Assembly: GCA_050952465.1 (NCBI GenBank) | Contig: JBMNKZ010000007.1 | Coordinates: forward strand, 62,001-126,000 | Source of the DNA: DUPU01 sp050952465 | GTDB taxonomy: Bacteria; Bacillota; Dehalobacteriia; Dehalobacteriales; Dehalobacteriaceae | Direction of reading: 5' to 3' | DNA length: 64,000 nucleotides | Shown: positions 25,583-34,559 of the stretch, piece after piece | Layout: each line of letters opens with the position of its first letter | How positions within the stretch are numbered: the first letter of the stretch is position 1 | The notes under the pieces: model-generated | What the model was told of the DNA's origin: nothing | Database searches by the model: none | Seen by the model: the letters and a program-made list of their open reading frames with translations, nothing else | Made by a program: the position numbers and the translations under genes

Positions 25583-26983
25583 TTATTCATTCAAATCTTC
25601 AATTACGGAATATATCGTTTTTCTTTCAGGAGAACAGTTATTAATAAGTGAAACATGTTCTTCTAAAAATTTCGTGCTAATATTACATTCTTTAAAATCA
25701 ATATCCTTCATAATTGCCATTAGCAGAGGTATATTGGTCTTAATACCCTCTATATAATATTCCCCCAATGCTCTGTACATTCTTGAGATTGCTTCGTCCC
25801 GATCCTTACCCCAAGTTATCAGCTTTGAAAACATGGAATCATAGTAGCTGCTAATGATAGAGCCCGCCTTTATTCCTGAATCCAACCTGATACCGGGGCC
25901 GCCTGGCGCAATAAAGTTAGTTATTGTCCCAGGTGAAGGAATAAAAGAATTGGCAGGGTCTTCAGCGTATATCCTGCATTCTATGGCGTGTCCGTTAAAA
26001 TTAATATCCTCTTGTCTGATGCTCAGAGGTTCGCCTGATGCTATGGAAATTTGCTCCTTGACGATGTCAACAGATGTGATCATTTCCGTTATGGTGTGTT
26101 CAACCTGTATTCTGGTATTCATCTCCAAAAAGAAAAACTCACCGTTTTCGTATATGAACTCCACTGTTCCCACAGAATTATATCCTACGGATTTAGCTAT
26201 GGAAACGGCAGCCTGGCACATTTCTTCTCGAAGCTCTGGAGTGAGAAATATGGAAGGGGTTTCCTCAACCACCTTCTTATGTCTCCTTTGTATAGAGCAT
26301 TCCCTTTCCCCCAGATGAACATAATTACCATAATTGTCGCCTATTACCTGAACCTCAATATGCCTGGGTTTAATCAGATACCTCTCCAAAAATACGGACC
26401 CGTCAGCATAATATGACATAGCTTGTTTTTTAACTTCGTCCAGCACCACCCTTAATTCTTCGGGGTCAGATGCTACCTTCATTCCCATTCCGCCGCCTCC
26501 TGCTGCGGCTTTAATTAGGACGGGATATCCGATGGTTTCGGCAATTTCAGCTGCTTCCTCAAAACTTTCAATAGCTGTATTACTGCCTCTAATCACAGGT
26601 ACACCTATAGACAACATCCGACTCCGGGCTTCAATCTTATCTCCCATAAGTCTAATTATTTCACTTTTGGGACCAATGAAAGTAATGCCTGCTTCCTCAA
26701 CTGCTTCCGCAAATTTAGCCCTTTCTGAAAGAAAGCCATAGCCCGGATGTATAGCTTCTGCCCCGGATACCTTGGCAATGTTAATTATTTTCTCCACATT
26801 TGAATATGTGTCCTGAGGCCTGTTGCCATCAATGCGATAAGCATAATCTGCCATCATGGTATGAAGAGCTCCTTTATCTGCACTGGAATACACAGCAACG
26901 GATTCAATGCCCATTTCCCTTAACGCTCTGATGATACGGACGGCAATTTCACCCCTATTTGCTACTAATACTCTTTTAAACAT
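25583..26983 (-). CDS. accC: Biotin carboxylase (acetyl-CoA carboxylase subunit type)
   Basis: ATP-dependent carboxylation of biotin on a carrier protein. 466 residues from the ATG at 26983, which begins MFKRVLVANRGEIAVRIIRA as in AccC and pyruvate carboxylase; a 22-residue upstream extension in the open frame does not belong to the family. ATP-grasp pieces KAAAGGGGMGM, GERECSIQRRHKKVVEE, FLEMNTRIQVEHT and the C-terminal IKTNIPLL are present. No biotin carrier or carboxyltransferase gene lies nearby, so it must act with partners encoded elsewhere; it may serve a dedicated acyl-CoA or pyruvate carboxylase. Confidence 0.92.
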   Translation of the reverse strand: MFKRVLVANRGEIAVRIIRALREMGIESVAVYSSADKGALHTMMADYAYRIDGNRPQDTYSNVEKIINIAKVSGAEAIHPGYGFLSERAKFAEAVEEAGITFIGPKSEIIRLMGDKIEARSRMLSIGVPVIRGSNTAIESFEEAAEIAETIGYPVLIKAAAGGGGMGMKVASDPEELRVVLDEVKKQAMSYYADGSVFLERYLIKPRHIEVQVIGDNYGNYVHLGERECSIQRRHKKVVEETPSIFLTPELREEMCQAAVSIAKSVGYNSVGTVEFIYENGEFFFLEMNTRIQVEHTITEMITSVDIVKEQISIASGEPLSIRQEDINFNGHAIECRIYAEDPANSFIPSPGTITNFIAPGGPGIRLDSGIKAGSIISSYYDSMFSKLITWGKDRDEAISRMYRALGEYYIEGIKTNIPLLMAIMKDIDFKECNISTKFLEEHVSLINNCSPERKTIYSVIEDLNE

Positions 26984-27160
26984 AATGTTAAACCATCCTA
27001 TTATTTCGATTTTACCTAGGTTTATTTCGTTATAACCTGATATTATCACCTAGTGGTAAATATAATATTACAGTATTGGAAATATTTCAAGCCTCACCCC
27101 TATGATTCACCCTTGTGATTTTTACCATTTTTACTTCCCGATAAAAATAAAATAATAAAA

Positions 27161-27206
27161 GTAAAACCTGCCATCATTCTTATTACCATGATTGTGCAGG
27201 TTTTTT
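27161..27206. terminator. Rho-independent terminator
   Basis: AAAACCTGC (27163-27171) and GCAGGTTTT (27196-27204) form the base of a stem with an inner CATCAT/ATGATTG part. On the minus strand it ends the dehydrogenase gene 30 bases upstream, with a following T-rich stretch; T6 also follows on the plus strand. Confidence 0.7.
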
Positions 27207-27233
27207 ACCTATGTATTTTATTTGCTTGGAGAT

Positions 27234-28244
27234 TCAATCACATCGAAGCCCAGAATGCTTCCTGGATAAGTCTAAAACTTCAGGATTTATGCAGTTAGGA
27301 GGCATTTTACCCTCTAATCCCGCCAGGAGGTTTTCTGCCGCCATCATCCCCATCTTGATCCGGGTTTCTTCGGTGGCACTGGCAATATGCGGGCACATGA
27401 CAACATTTTTTAGTTCGGCCAAACCTGGTTCAATTTCAGGCTCCCTTTCATACACATCCAATCCTGCCCCCCAAATTTCCCCGTTTTTTAAGGCCTTGAC
27501 TAAAGCTGCTTCATCAACAATCGGCCCACGTGAGGTATTAATGAGGATGGCTGATTTTTTCATCAGTTTTAGCTCACGTTCACTAATCAAATGTTTGGTT
27601 TCCGGTAAAAGAGGTACATGCAGTGAGATGAAATCTGATGCCTCCAGGAGAGTATCCAGATCTACAAACTTACCTGCCGTCTGTGCTTCAAAATCAGGAT
27701 TAGCCGTGATATCAGAATAAAGAATCTTCATCTCAAATCCTTTAGCTTTTTTGGCAAAGGAGGTTCCGATCCTGCCGCCACCGATCACACCTAATGTTTT
27801 CCCCGACACGTCTTGGCCAAGAAAATGCAGTGGCCCCCATCCTTTAAATTTCCCCTCCCGGTTATATCTATCGGATTCCACTACCCTTCTCGCAACTGCA
27901 AAAAGCAATGCCCAAGCCATTTCAGCGGTCGTCTCTGTCAGCACTCCGGGAGTATTGCTTACTAAAATACCCCGTTTGGTCGCAGCCTGCACATCAATAT
28001 TGTTATAACCTACTGCATAGTTAGCAAATATCATAGCACCATGAGCCGCATCCAAAACCCCTTCATCAATTGTGTCAGTTAATAAACATAATACTCCATC
28101 CCGGCCTCTTACCTTTTCCAGAAGAACCGACCTTTTTAGGACACAATCATCAGGGTTTACTTCCAAATCACAATACTCTGCCAGCAAATCTAAGGCCGGC
28201 TTAGGGATTTCCCGAGTTACATAAACATTCCATCTTTTAGCCAT
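27234..28244 (-). CDS. D-2-hydroxyacid dehydrogenase (glyoxylate/hydroxypyruvate reductase type)
   Basis: NAD(P)-dependent reduction of a 2-keto acid such as glyoxylate or hydroxypyruvate. 336 residues; ANYAVGYNNIDVQAATKRGI and TTAEMAWALLFAVARRV at the substrate-domain hinge, the dinucleotide loop GVIGGGRIGTSFAKKAKGFE, catalytic Arg in NTSRGPIVDE, Glu in VYEREPEI and His in CPHIASATEETR. The start ATG reads MAKRWNVYVTREIPKPAL. It lies between the biotin carboxylase and, across a divergent foldase gene, the cyclic amidohydrolase/deaminase unit. A link to glyoxylate from ureide breakdown is possible but only inferred. Confidence 0.9.
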   Translation of the reverse strand: MAKRWNVYVTREIPKPALDLLAEYCDLEVNPDDCVLKRSVLLEKVRGRDGVLCLLTDTIDEGVLDAAHGAMIFANYAVGYNNIDVQAATKRGILVSNTPGVLTETTAEMAWALLFAVARRVVESDRYNREGKFKGWGPLHFLGQDVSGKTLGVIGGGRIGTSFAKKAKGFEMKILYSDITANPDFEAQTAGKFVDLDTLLEASDFISLHVPLLPETKHLISERELKLMKKSAILINTSRGPIVDEAALVKALKNGEIWGAGLDVYEREPEIEPGLAELKNVVMCPHIASATEETRIKMGMMAAENLLAGLEGKMPPNCINPEVLDLSRKHSGLRCD

Positions 28245-28944
28245 CTTGATACTCCTTTAGCAGTTTCTTCTCCAGTAATTTTTCCGCCAAAGTATTTAAT
28301 TGTTTCGCTATTGCTGGAAAATCACTGTTTAAATCTAATGTTTTTACCTCGTTTCCTTATATCACACGTTATTCTCCTCACAGCTTTTCGTCTTTTACAT
28401 CTTTGGTAATACATGGGGATAAACCTATTTATCAATTCTCTAATTTTCGCCAATTCCCTCCTAAAACTTCTCAGCATAAAAAAGAATGTCATCCTGGGAG
28501 GGCCGAGTATTTTAATATCCTCAGCTTTCCAGCCCTCCGGATGACATTGAATAAGTTTAATTTTGACATTTGTTCTACAGAAAATGCTTTTAAAACACGC
28601 TTATATTGCTTACTATGAAGTGCAAAATAAAATCACTTGGCAAAAATCGGGATTAGGTATCAAGGGTAGACCACCCTAAGAGATCATATATAAGTCAGTA
28701 ACCAATCATTCCTTCTAAAATTGAATGATTAAAAAATATGCCCATGAGGCAAAATAATGAAAATTTTGCTCCCGCCAACGATTTCGTTAATGCTCAGGAT
28801 AACAAATCCTTTTATTGGATTAGTGGAGCATTGTTATCCTATTTTTGGCACCTGTCTTTGTCCTAAAGTTCAAACGAAAACAACGCAGTGCTTAATGTTC
28901 TTAATAAAAATCAAAATATAAATAAGCTCATGGAGGAGAAAATT
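28245..28944. other. 700-base gap with hairpin repeats
   Basis: No convincing gene. It contains the dispersed hairpin at 28485-28548 (listed separately) and an imperfect stem AATGCTC...GAGCATT with inner AATCC...GGATT (28787-28833), about 110 bases before the PrsA-type gene and possibly part of its leader. TGGCAC at 28848-28853 recalls a -24 element but the -12 half does not fit. Confidence 0.4.
28485..28548. repeat. Dispersed hairpin repeat (GTCATCC type)
   Basis: AATGTCATCC-GGGAGGGC (28485-28503, one bulge) pairs with GCCCTCC-GGATGACATT (28532-28548). It is related to the GTCATTCTG repeats at 25.43 and 52.52 kb and has the size of a BIME-like intergenic unit. Confidence 0.6.
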
Positions 28945-29844
28945 ATGCTACAAAAGAGAAAGAAAAAAATTTATCTTGTGTTGTTAGTTCTTATTATTGT
29001 AAGTGCAATCGCCATGGGTAATGCCTGCTCCAATGAAGTGGTTGCTGTTGTGGATGGAGAATCTATTTCTAAAGATGATTTATATGATGCCCTAGTAAAA
29101 CAAAACGGGAAACAAACTTTGGATTCATTGATCACAGACCGGATCATAGACAAGGAAGCGAAAAAAAACAAAATCTCAATTTCTGAAAAAGAAATTCAAG
29201 AAGAACTGGATAATTTAATAGTCCAAAACGGGGGTCAGACCCTTTTTGATCAGACCTTGAAAGCTTATAATCTTACCTTGGATGATGTAAAAAAGGATAT
29301 AGGAAAGAATATGAAGTTGGAAAAACTTTTACAAAAGGAAGTTTCCGTCTCGGAAGAAGAAATGAAAAGTTACTTTCAAAAAAACAAAGAGTCCTTCAAC
29401 CAGCAAGAACAGGTACAGGTGCGGCATATTTTAGTAGACGATGAAGCGACGGCAAAAGAGGTCAAAGAAAAATTGGATGCCGGTGTGGATTTTGCCGAAC
29501 TTGCCAAAAAATATTCCACTGATAGCGGTACCAAGGATGCGGGAGGAGAATTGGGTTTCATCTCTAAAGGACAAATGGTGGCGGAGTTTGAAGAGGCGGC
29601 TTTTTCTCTGAAAGTAGGCCAAACAAGTGAGCCAATAAAAAGCGATTATGGTTATCACATTATCAATGTAAAGGATAAAAAGGAAGCAAAAGCTGCTAAT
29701 TATGAGGATGCAAAAGCTGAAATCAAAGAAATATTATTAGACCAAAAAATTCAAACAGAATACAACAGCTGGTTGGACAAAAAATATAAGGAATACAAGG
29801 TAGAAAATTTCCTTGAGAAGGGGAATGATGAAAAAGAAGAGTAA
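28945..29844 (+). CDS. PrsA-type peptidyl-prolyl isomerase (foldase)
   Basis: Secreted chaperone that helps exported proteins fold. From the ATG at 28945 (preceded by TGGAGGAG) it has 299 residues: a membrane segment KIYLVLLVLIIVSAIAMG, then GNACSNE with a Cys that could be lipid-modified although the box is poor; a SurA-like N domain (about 30-150); the parvulin domain RHILVDDEATAKEV...LAKKYSTDSGTKDAGGELGF...PIKSDYGYHIINV (about 155-250); and a charged tail. An upstream in-frame ATG at 28888 lacks a ribosome site. It is a single plus-strand gene; the SLH-anchored and propeller proteins in this window are possible clients. Confidence 0.9.
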   Translation: MLQKRKKKIYLVLLVLIIVSAIAMGNACSNEVVAVVDGESISKDDLYDALVKQNGKQTLDSLITDRIIDKEAKKNKISISEKEIQEELDNLIVQNGGQTLFDQTLKAYNLTLDDVKKDIGKNMKLEKLLQKEVSVSEEEMKSYFQKNKESFNQQEQVQVRHILVDDEATAKEVKEKLDAGVDFAELAKKYSTDSGTKDAGGELGFISKGQMVAEFEEAAFSLKVGQTSEPIKSDYGYHIINVKDKKEAKAANYEDAKAEIKEILLDQKIQTEYNSWLDKKYKEYKVENFLEKGNDEKEE

Positions 29845-29976
29845 CATGGTTAGGTGTCAGTGAGACGAGAATTCCCTTTCTCAAAATGTAGCATATTACA
29901 ATTTCACTTTTTTCTGTTTTTTTTGCAAGAAATACCTTCAATCGGTACTGCCACAAATTGAAGATGTTTCCAGCAA

Positions 29977-30052
29977 CCCCGTCCCCTTGTGTTCCCCTGC
30001 GTTAAAAATATAAGAAGGACAAGGTGGTGTGACCCCTTGTCCCTCTAACGCC
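29977..30052. repeat. Dispersed GGGGACGG-type repeat, degenerate copy
   Basis: ACCCCGTCCCCTTGTGTT followed by AGGACAAGGTGGTGTGACCCCTTGTCCCT, the latter able to fold on itself. It belongs to the family at 19789-19862 but is rearranged. It fills the gap between the convergent foldase and symporter genes, where it may also end transcription. Confidence 0.55.
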
Positions 30053-30099
30053 AACTTTTTAATTTGACAATAGGAAACTTTGCAGTTAATATCATTACA

Positions 30100-31344
30100 T
30101 TATCTTGCAAAAAGGTTTGTAAACATTACAATGGCAGGAACGCCAACAATATCAATTAACATTGAGCCAGCAACAGGAATTATGATAAAAGCTTTTTTGG
30201 AAACAACTCCAAATTTGGTACATACTGCATCCATAACTACTAATGCATTTGCCGTGGCACCTAAACCATGTCCAACAAAGCCGGCAGACATTACAGCAGC
30301 ATCATAATCCTTACCTACTATCTTAAACATAATAAATGCCGCAATTAACACCACTACTACAGTTTGAATCACAAGTATACCGATTAAAGGAAGGGCCAAA
30401 TCGTAAAGCTGCCAAAGCTTTAAGCCCATCATTGCCATTGTTAAGAAAATCTCCAAAGAAACGGTAGAAATAATATCTATGCTCTTAAATTCCAACTTCA
30501 CAATTGGTGCACGATCATTAATACCTCTAAATATCAACGCTAAAAATAAGCTGAAAACATGCCCAGGAACTGTGAAACCTGTAGCATCAGTAATCCACTT
30601 AGCTGTCAATGTTCCTACTACAATAATTGTTAAGATTACAGTTGCCATGCCAATGAGGCTTTTACTTGTAATTTTCTCATCAGCACCAACACTTACTCCA
30701 TCAAAATTCTCTTGAATTCTTTCCCATCCATCCCCATTTGATTCTATTTTTAAGTTGTTTTTCTTAACTAACCAGTTACCTACAGGGCCGCCTATTAAAC
30801 TACCGGCAACTAATCCATATGTGGCAGCTGCCATACCTATAGTGAATGCCCCTACTCCACCTGCTTCCTCAATCATCGGCGTCATCGCAGCCGCCATACC
30901 ATGGCCGCCTTCCAAAGCCGGAGCTCCTGATGCAATACCTAAAAGAGGATCAATACCAAATAAGATACCAAGGGACGCTCCTAAAATATTTTGGATAAAA
31001 GCTAATGACCAACAAAGAATAAGGTAGCCAAGGAGCACTTTTCCGCCTTTTTTAATCAGGCCAAGACTAGTACCCAAACCTATTGTCACAAAAAACATAT
31101 ACATAAATGGGTTGGAAAGTGACATATCTAATTCAATAGTCATCAAATTTAATTCTTTTAAAATAAGTACTATGATGGAAAATCCAAAACCGCCTATTAC
31201 CGGACTTGGGATACAATATCTTTTTAGAAAATCAGCTTTATTAATAATAAATCTTCCTAACAATAACAGCAAAAGAGCTAAAGCAGTCGTTGTTACCAAA
31301 TCAAGCTTGAGTAATAAGATTTCCCCCGTAGTATCAAATTGCAT
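30100..31344 (-). CDS. Sodium/glutamate symporter family (GltS-like)
   Basis: Sodium-coupled carrier of about 414 residues with ten or more membrane segments. FDTTGEILLLKLDL at the N terminus, IPSPVIGGFGFS, the first re-entrant loop GASGxxx-like GIASGAPALEGGHGMAAAM and the second, SAGFVGHGLGATANALVVMD, are hallmarks of GltS. AAAGGGTGAG precedes the ATG at 31344. It is the last gene of a minus-strand unit with a cyclic amidohydrolase and an SsnA-like deaminase, so the true substrate may be an organic anion related to that pathway instead of glutamate. Confidence 0.9.
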   Translation of the reverse strand: MQFDTTGEILLLKLDLVTTTALALLLLLLGRFIINKADFLKRYCIPSPVIGGFGFSIIVLILKELNLMTIELDMSLSNPFMYMFFVTIGLGTSLGLIKKGGKVLLGYLILCWSLAFIQNILGASLGILFGIDPLLGIASGAPALEGGHGMAAAMTPMIEEAGGVGAFTIGMAAATYGLVAGSLIGGPVGNWLVKKNNLKIESNGDGWERIQENFDGVSVGADEKITSKSLIGMATVILTIIVVGTLTAKWITDATGFTVPGHVFSLFLALIFRGINDRAPIVKLEFKSIDIISTVSLEIFLTMAMMGLKLWQLYDLALPLIGILVIQTVVVVLIAAFIMFKIVGKDYDAAVMSAGFVGHGLGATANALVVMDAVCTKFGVVSKKAFIIIPVAGSMLIDIVGVPAIVMFTNLFAR

Positions 31345-31468
31345 ATAATTTCTCACCCTTTCCAATATTATATTTTTAATGTGTTTACTATTATTTTAAG
31401 AACTATTTATTAGGTCTAACAACAATTTAAGAAAAAGTGCGTTAATAAGGGATTAATAAGTTATCCTT

Positions 31469-32857
31469 CTATACTTGCTCATTTCTGATGGGCTTAACCA
31501 TTATTCCCCAGCCCGGTTCACCAACAACGCATCCATCCTCCATAACTACTTTACCTCTAACCATAGTTAGTACAGGAACTCCTTTTACAGTAAAACCATT
31601 AAACTGGGTTGTTTTAATCTTAGTATGCATATCATCATCTTTAATTGTTTTTTCTCTATTCATATCTACAATAACAATATCCGCATCGCTTCCTACCTGG
31701 ATAACTCCCTTTTGGGGATAAATGCCAAACAATTGAGCCGGTTTTTCCACAAAAATCTCCATCAATCTTTTTAATGGCATTTTACCCTTTGAAACTTCAT
31801 TCAATAACATAGGGAACAATGTTTCGATCGTAGAAATTGACGGCGGCACTTTCCAAATATTTTCCCAGCCAATTTCCACCTCTTCTTTGGTGTAAGGAGC
31901 ATGGTCGCTGTTAATGATATCGATCTTTCCATTAAGCAAACTTTCATATATCAATTCTTTATTTGGCATTTTTCGTAAAGGCGGAAAGCTGAATCCAAAG
32001 GGACCCATTCTATCCAAATCTTCTTCGGAGAAAAATGGATAAGGTGAAGCTACTTCACAGCTAACTTTTTGACCGTCCTTTTTCGCATTATCTATCATTT
32101 TAATTGCTTCCGGTTCAGAAACATGACAAATATGCACCGGGGTATTAGTATATTTAGACAGAACCAAAACTCTGCCAATTCCTGATATCTCAGATATCGG
32201 CGGGCGTGATTCGCCAAAAGCAGCAAAATCATTCCTCTTTTCTGATTGCAGCTTTTCTGTGTAAAAATTGTTGATTCCTTCATTTTCACAATGGATGCAA
32301 TACAAAATACCTGCTTTTCTAACTTCTTTTAATACTTCAAGAAACGAACCATCGTTATCTACCACGAGCCCTTTAAACTCTTCTATTCTGTCAGGAGCTA
32401 ATCTGGTTAAAAAAGTCTTATAACCTACAGCACCGGCTTCGGCAAGTTTTATAATTTCATCTATATTATCCGTACCTGCCCCGGCATAAAGACCAAAATC
32501 AACTATGGCTCTGCTTTCAGCCATTTCTTGCTTTTTAGTAAAATTTTCTACTGTGCTGGTAGGAGGAATATTATTTGGCATATCTAAAATTGTCGTTACT
32601 CCACCGGCAGCAGCGCCTGCAGTTATCGTCACAAAATCTTCCCTATCTGTTCCACCTGGTTCCCTGCTATGCACATGGGTATCAATAGCCCCTGGTAAAA
32701 CCAAATTCCCCTTGGCATCAATAACATTTTCAGCCGGCGGTAAAAATTTTTCATCAGCGATAGCCGCTATTTTACCATCAACGATAGAAACCCCGGTATT
32801 AAGCAGATTTCCATTTATCCATACTTTCCCATTGATAATATTTGTTGCTGCTTTCAT
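31469..32857 (-). CDS. Cyclic amidohydrolase (allantoinase/dihydropyrimidinase/hydantoinase type)
   Basis: Opens a cyclic amide ring such as allantoin, hydantoin or dihydropyrimidine. 462 residues of the metal-dependent TIM-barrel amidohydrolase superfamily: first metal motif DTHVHSREPGG (about residues 59-69), carboxylated Lys in GAVGYKTFL, metal His in YCIHCENEG and HICHVSEPEA, catalytic Asp in INSDHAPYTKEE, and a C-terminal beta-sandwich with GSDADIVIVDM. ATG at 32857 follows AGGAAGGTG. The substrate cannot be fixed; allantoinase is favoured by the PucR neighbour, but the Ser-Arg after HVH is more dihydroorotase-like. Confidence 0.85.
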   Translation of the reverse strand: MKAATNIINGKVWINGNLLNTGVSIVDGKIAAIADEKFLPPAENVIDAKGNLVLPGAIDTHVHSREPGGTDREDFVTITAGAAAGGVTTILDMPNNIPPTSTVENFTKKQEMAESRAIVDFGLYAGAGTDNIDEIIKLAEAGAVGYKTFLTRLAPDRIEEFKGLVVDNDGSFLEVLKEVRKAGILYCIHCENEGINNFYTEKLQSEKRNDFAAFGESRPPISEISGIGRVLVLSKYTNTPVHICHVSEPEAIKMIDNAKKDGQKVSCEVASPYPFFSEEDLDRMGPFGFSFPPLRKMPNKELIYESLLNGKIDIINSDHAPYTKEEVEIGWENIWKVPPSISTIETLFPMLLNEVSKGKMPLKRLMEIFVEKPAQLFGIYPQKGVIQVGSDADIVIVDMNREKTIKDDDMHTKIKTTQFNGFTVKGVPVLTMVRGKVVMEDGCVVGEPGWGIMVKPIRNEQV

Positions 32858-32965
32858 CGGTATCACCTTCCTACTTTAAATAAATCAATTTTATATCCAA
32901 ATATTATTGCTCCTCTGCTTTATCAGAATGCACCTCCTTCATTCTGCCTGGAGTTACCTTTGATC

Positions 32966-34345
32966 CTATACATAATTCCAGGAATCACTGTTTATTAAAT
33001 TGGTGGCATTACTTTTCTCCACCAAATTCTTAACTACATTATCAGCTTGAACCAGAATTTTCTCTTCATCTACTGTAAGAACTTCCCGGTTTTTCATAAT
33101 CACCTTGCCATCGATAATCACGGTATCTACTGCATCACCTGTACAAGAATAAACAAGATTAGAGACAATTGCCAGGGATGGGATCATATTAGCCCTTCTC
33201 ACGTTAACCAGGATGACATCGGCTTTTTTGCCTTTTTCCAAAGAACCTATCTCTTTTTCCATGCCCAAAGCCCTCGCTGCATCAATTGTTGCCATTTCCA
33301 AGGCCTTATTAGCTGTCATTGCCTGGGGATCTAATTCATTGACTTTGTGCAGCAGGGCCGCAGATTTCATCACGCCGAACATGTCCAGATTATTGTTACT
33401 GCAAGCCCCGTCAGGTCCTATGGTTACAGTAATACCTTTTCTGAGCATTTCCGGTACTGGGGCAACTCCATCAGCAAGATACTGATTACTTACAGGGTTA
33501 TGTGCTACTTTTGTATCTGTGTCGGCAAGAATTTGGATTTCTTTTTTGGTTAACCAACAGCAATGGGCTAAAAGAACATCCGGGCCCAATACCCCTAAAT
33601 CATTTAAATACTCAATAGACGGCATGCCGAAATTTTCTCGGGAATCCTGGGTCCTTTTCATTGTTTCCGCCACATGCATATTCATACCAACACCATATTG
33701 TTTGGAGATTTCTCTCATGGCCTTAATCATTTCAGGGGATGCCAATAACTCATTTAAAGGCTCTACCCGTACAGTAATGCGCCCATTAGCATATCCATGA
33801 TACTTTTCTATCACTTTTGCTGCTTCTTTTTGCGCCGTGTCAACAGTTTCTCTAAACTCTTCGGGAGTAGGGTAAGAATCAACGGTACACCTGCCCAATA
33901 CACCGCGGATACCGATTTTTTCTGCCCCTTCCACAATGCCATCATGACATTCCTTATCTTTATTGATGTAATGGCTATCAACAAAAGTAGTACTACCGCT
34001 TTTGATCATCTCCAAAGAGGCCAAAAGAGCCGCTGCATGACAGTCATCACGGGTAAGATTGGCAGAAAGAGGCCAGATACATTTTTTCAACCAATCTGCT
34101 AACGATAAATCATCTCCCAACCCTCGATACAAGATCTGATATATATGAGTGTGGGCATTTATTAAACCAGGTAATACTGCTTTTCCGGACGCATCCAGCA
34201 CACTTGCCTCCGGGTATTTCTGTTCCAGGGTTTGGCTTTGTCCTACTTCTATAATTTTGTTATTTTCAATAACAATGGCTCCTTTAGTGAACACATTGCG
34301 CATGGGATCCATTGTTATGACATAGCCGTTTTTAATTAACAGCAT
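32966..34345 (-). CDS. SsnA/AtzA-like amidohydrolase (aminohydrolase or deaminase)
   Basis: Zinc- or iron-dependent hydrolase that removes an amino group or similar substituent from a purine, triazine or related ring. 459 residues. INAHTHIYQ (first metal His pair), MNMHVAETMKRT, LLAHCCWLTKKEI and TIGPDGACSNNNLDMF (catalytic Asp) are in the order of the SsnA/TrzN/MTA-deaminase branch. GAGGTGG precedes the ATG at 34345. It is the first gene of a unit with the cyclic amidohydrolase and the symporter. SsnA relatives are found in anaerobic purine-degrading clusters of Clostridia, which agrees with a PucR gene upstream. Confidence 0.87.
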   Translation of the reverse strand: MLLIKNGYVITMDPMRNVFTKGAIVIENNKIIEVGQSQTLEQKYPEASVLDASGKAVLPGLINAHTHIYQILYRGLGDDLSLADWLKKCIWPLSANLTRDDCHAAALLASLEMIKSGSTTFVDSHYINKDKECHDGIVEGAEKIGIRGVLGRCTVDSYPTPEEFRETVDTAQKEAAKVIEKYHGYANGRITVRVEPLNELLASPEMIKAMREISKQYGVGMNMHVAETMKRTQDSRENFGMPSIEYLNDLGVLGPDVLLAHCCWLTKKEIQILADTDTKVAHNPVSNQYLADGVAPVPEMLRKGITVTIGPDGACSNNNLDMFGVMKSAALLHKVNELDPQAMTANKALEMATIDAARALGMEKEIGSLEKGKKADVILVNVRRANMIPSLAIVSNLVYSCTGDAVDTVIIDGKVIMKNREVLTVDEEKILVQADNVVKNLVEKSNATNLINSDSWNYV

Positions 34346-34446
34346 GGAATTCCACCTCAATTCTGTAAGATCTATTTTTACTTACTAATTACTTTGTTTA
34401 ATTATAAATTTTATCCCCATCTAATGTCGTGTACTTCAAATACAAA

Positions 34447-34497
34447 AAGTTGCTTTAATCAATGTACCCAAAGAATATACATTGATAAAAGCAACTT
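34447..34497. terminator. Strong bidirectional hairpin between PucR and its target unit
   Basis: A 20-base stem with a single mismatch (34447-34466 with 34478-34497) and an 11-base loop, flanked by TTTTTG on the minus strand and ATTTTTATT on the plus. It ends the PucR transcript, so the deaminase/amidohydrolase/symporter genes must start from their own promoter within the 100 bases below it. Confidence 0.8.
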
Positions 34498-34559
34498 ATT
34501 TTTATTAAAAAATATTCATATAATATAATATGTTACGATCCAGTTATCTTAAAGAAAGC

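Noticed and set aside
28843..28862. TGGCAC followed by TTTG, sigma-54-like, before the PrsA-type gene
   Set aside because: The -12 half lacks the essential GC at the correct distance, unlike the clear promoter at 6743-6759.
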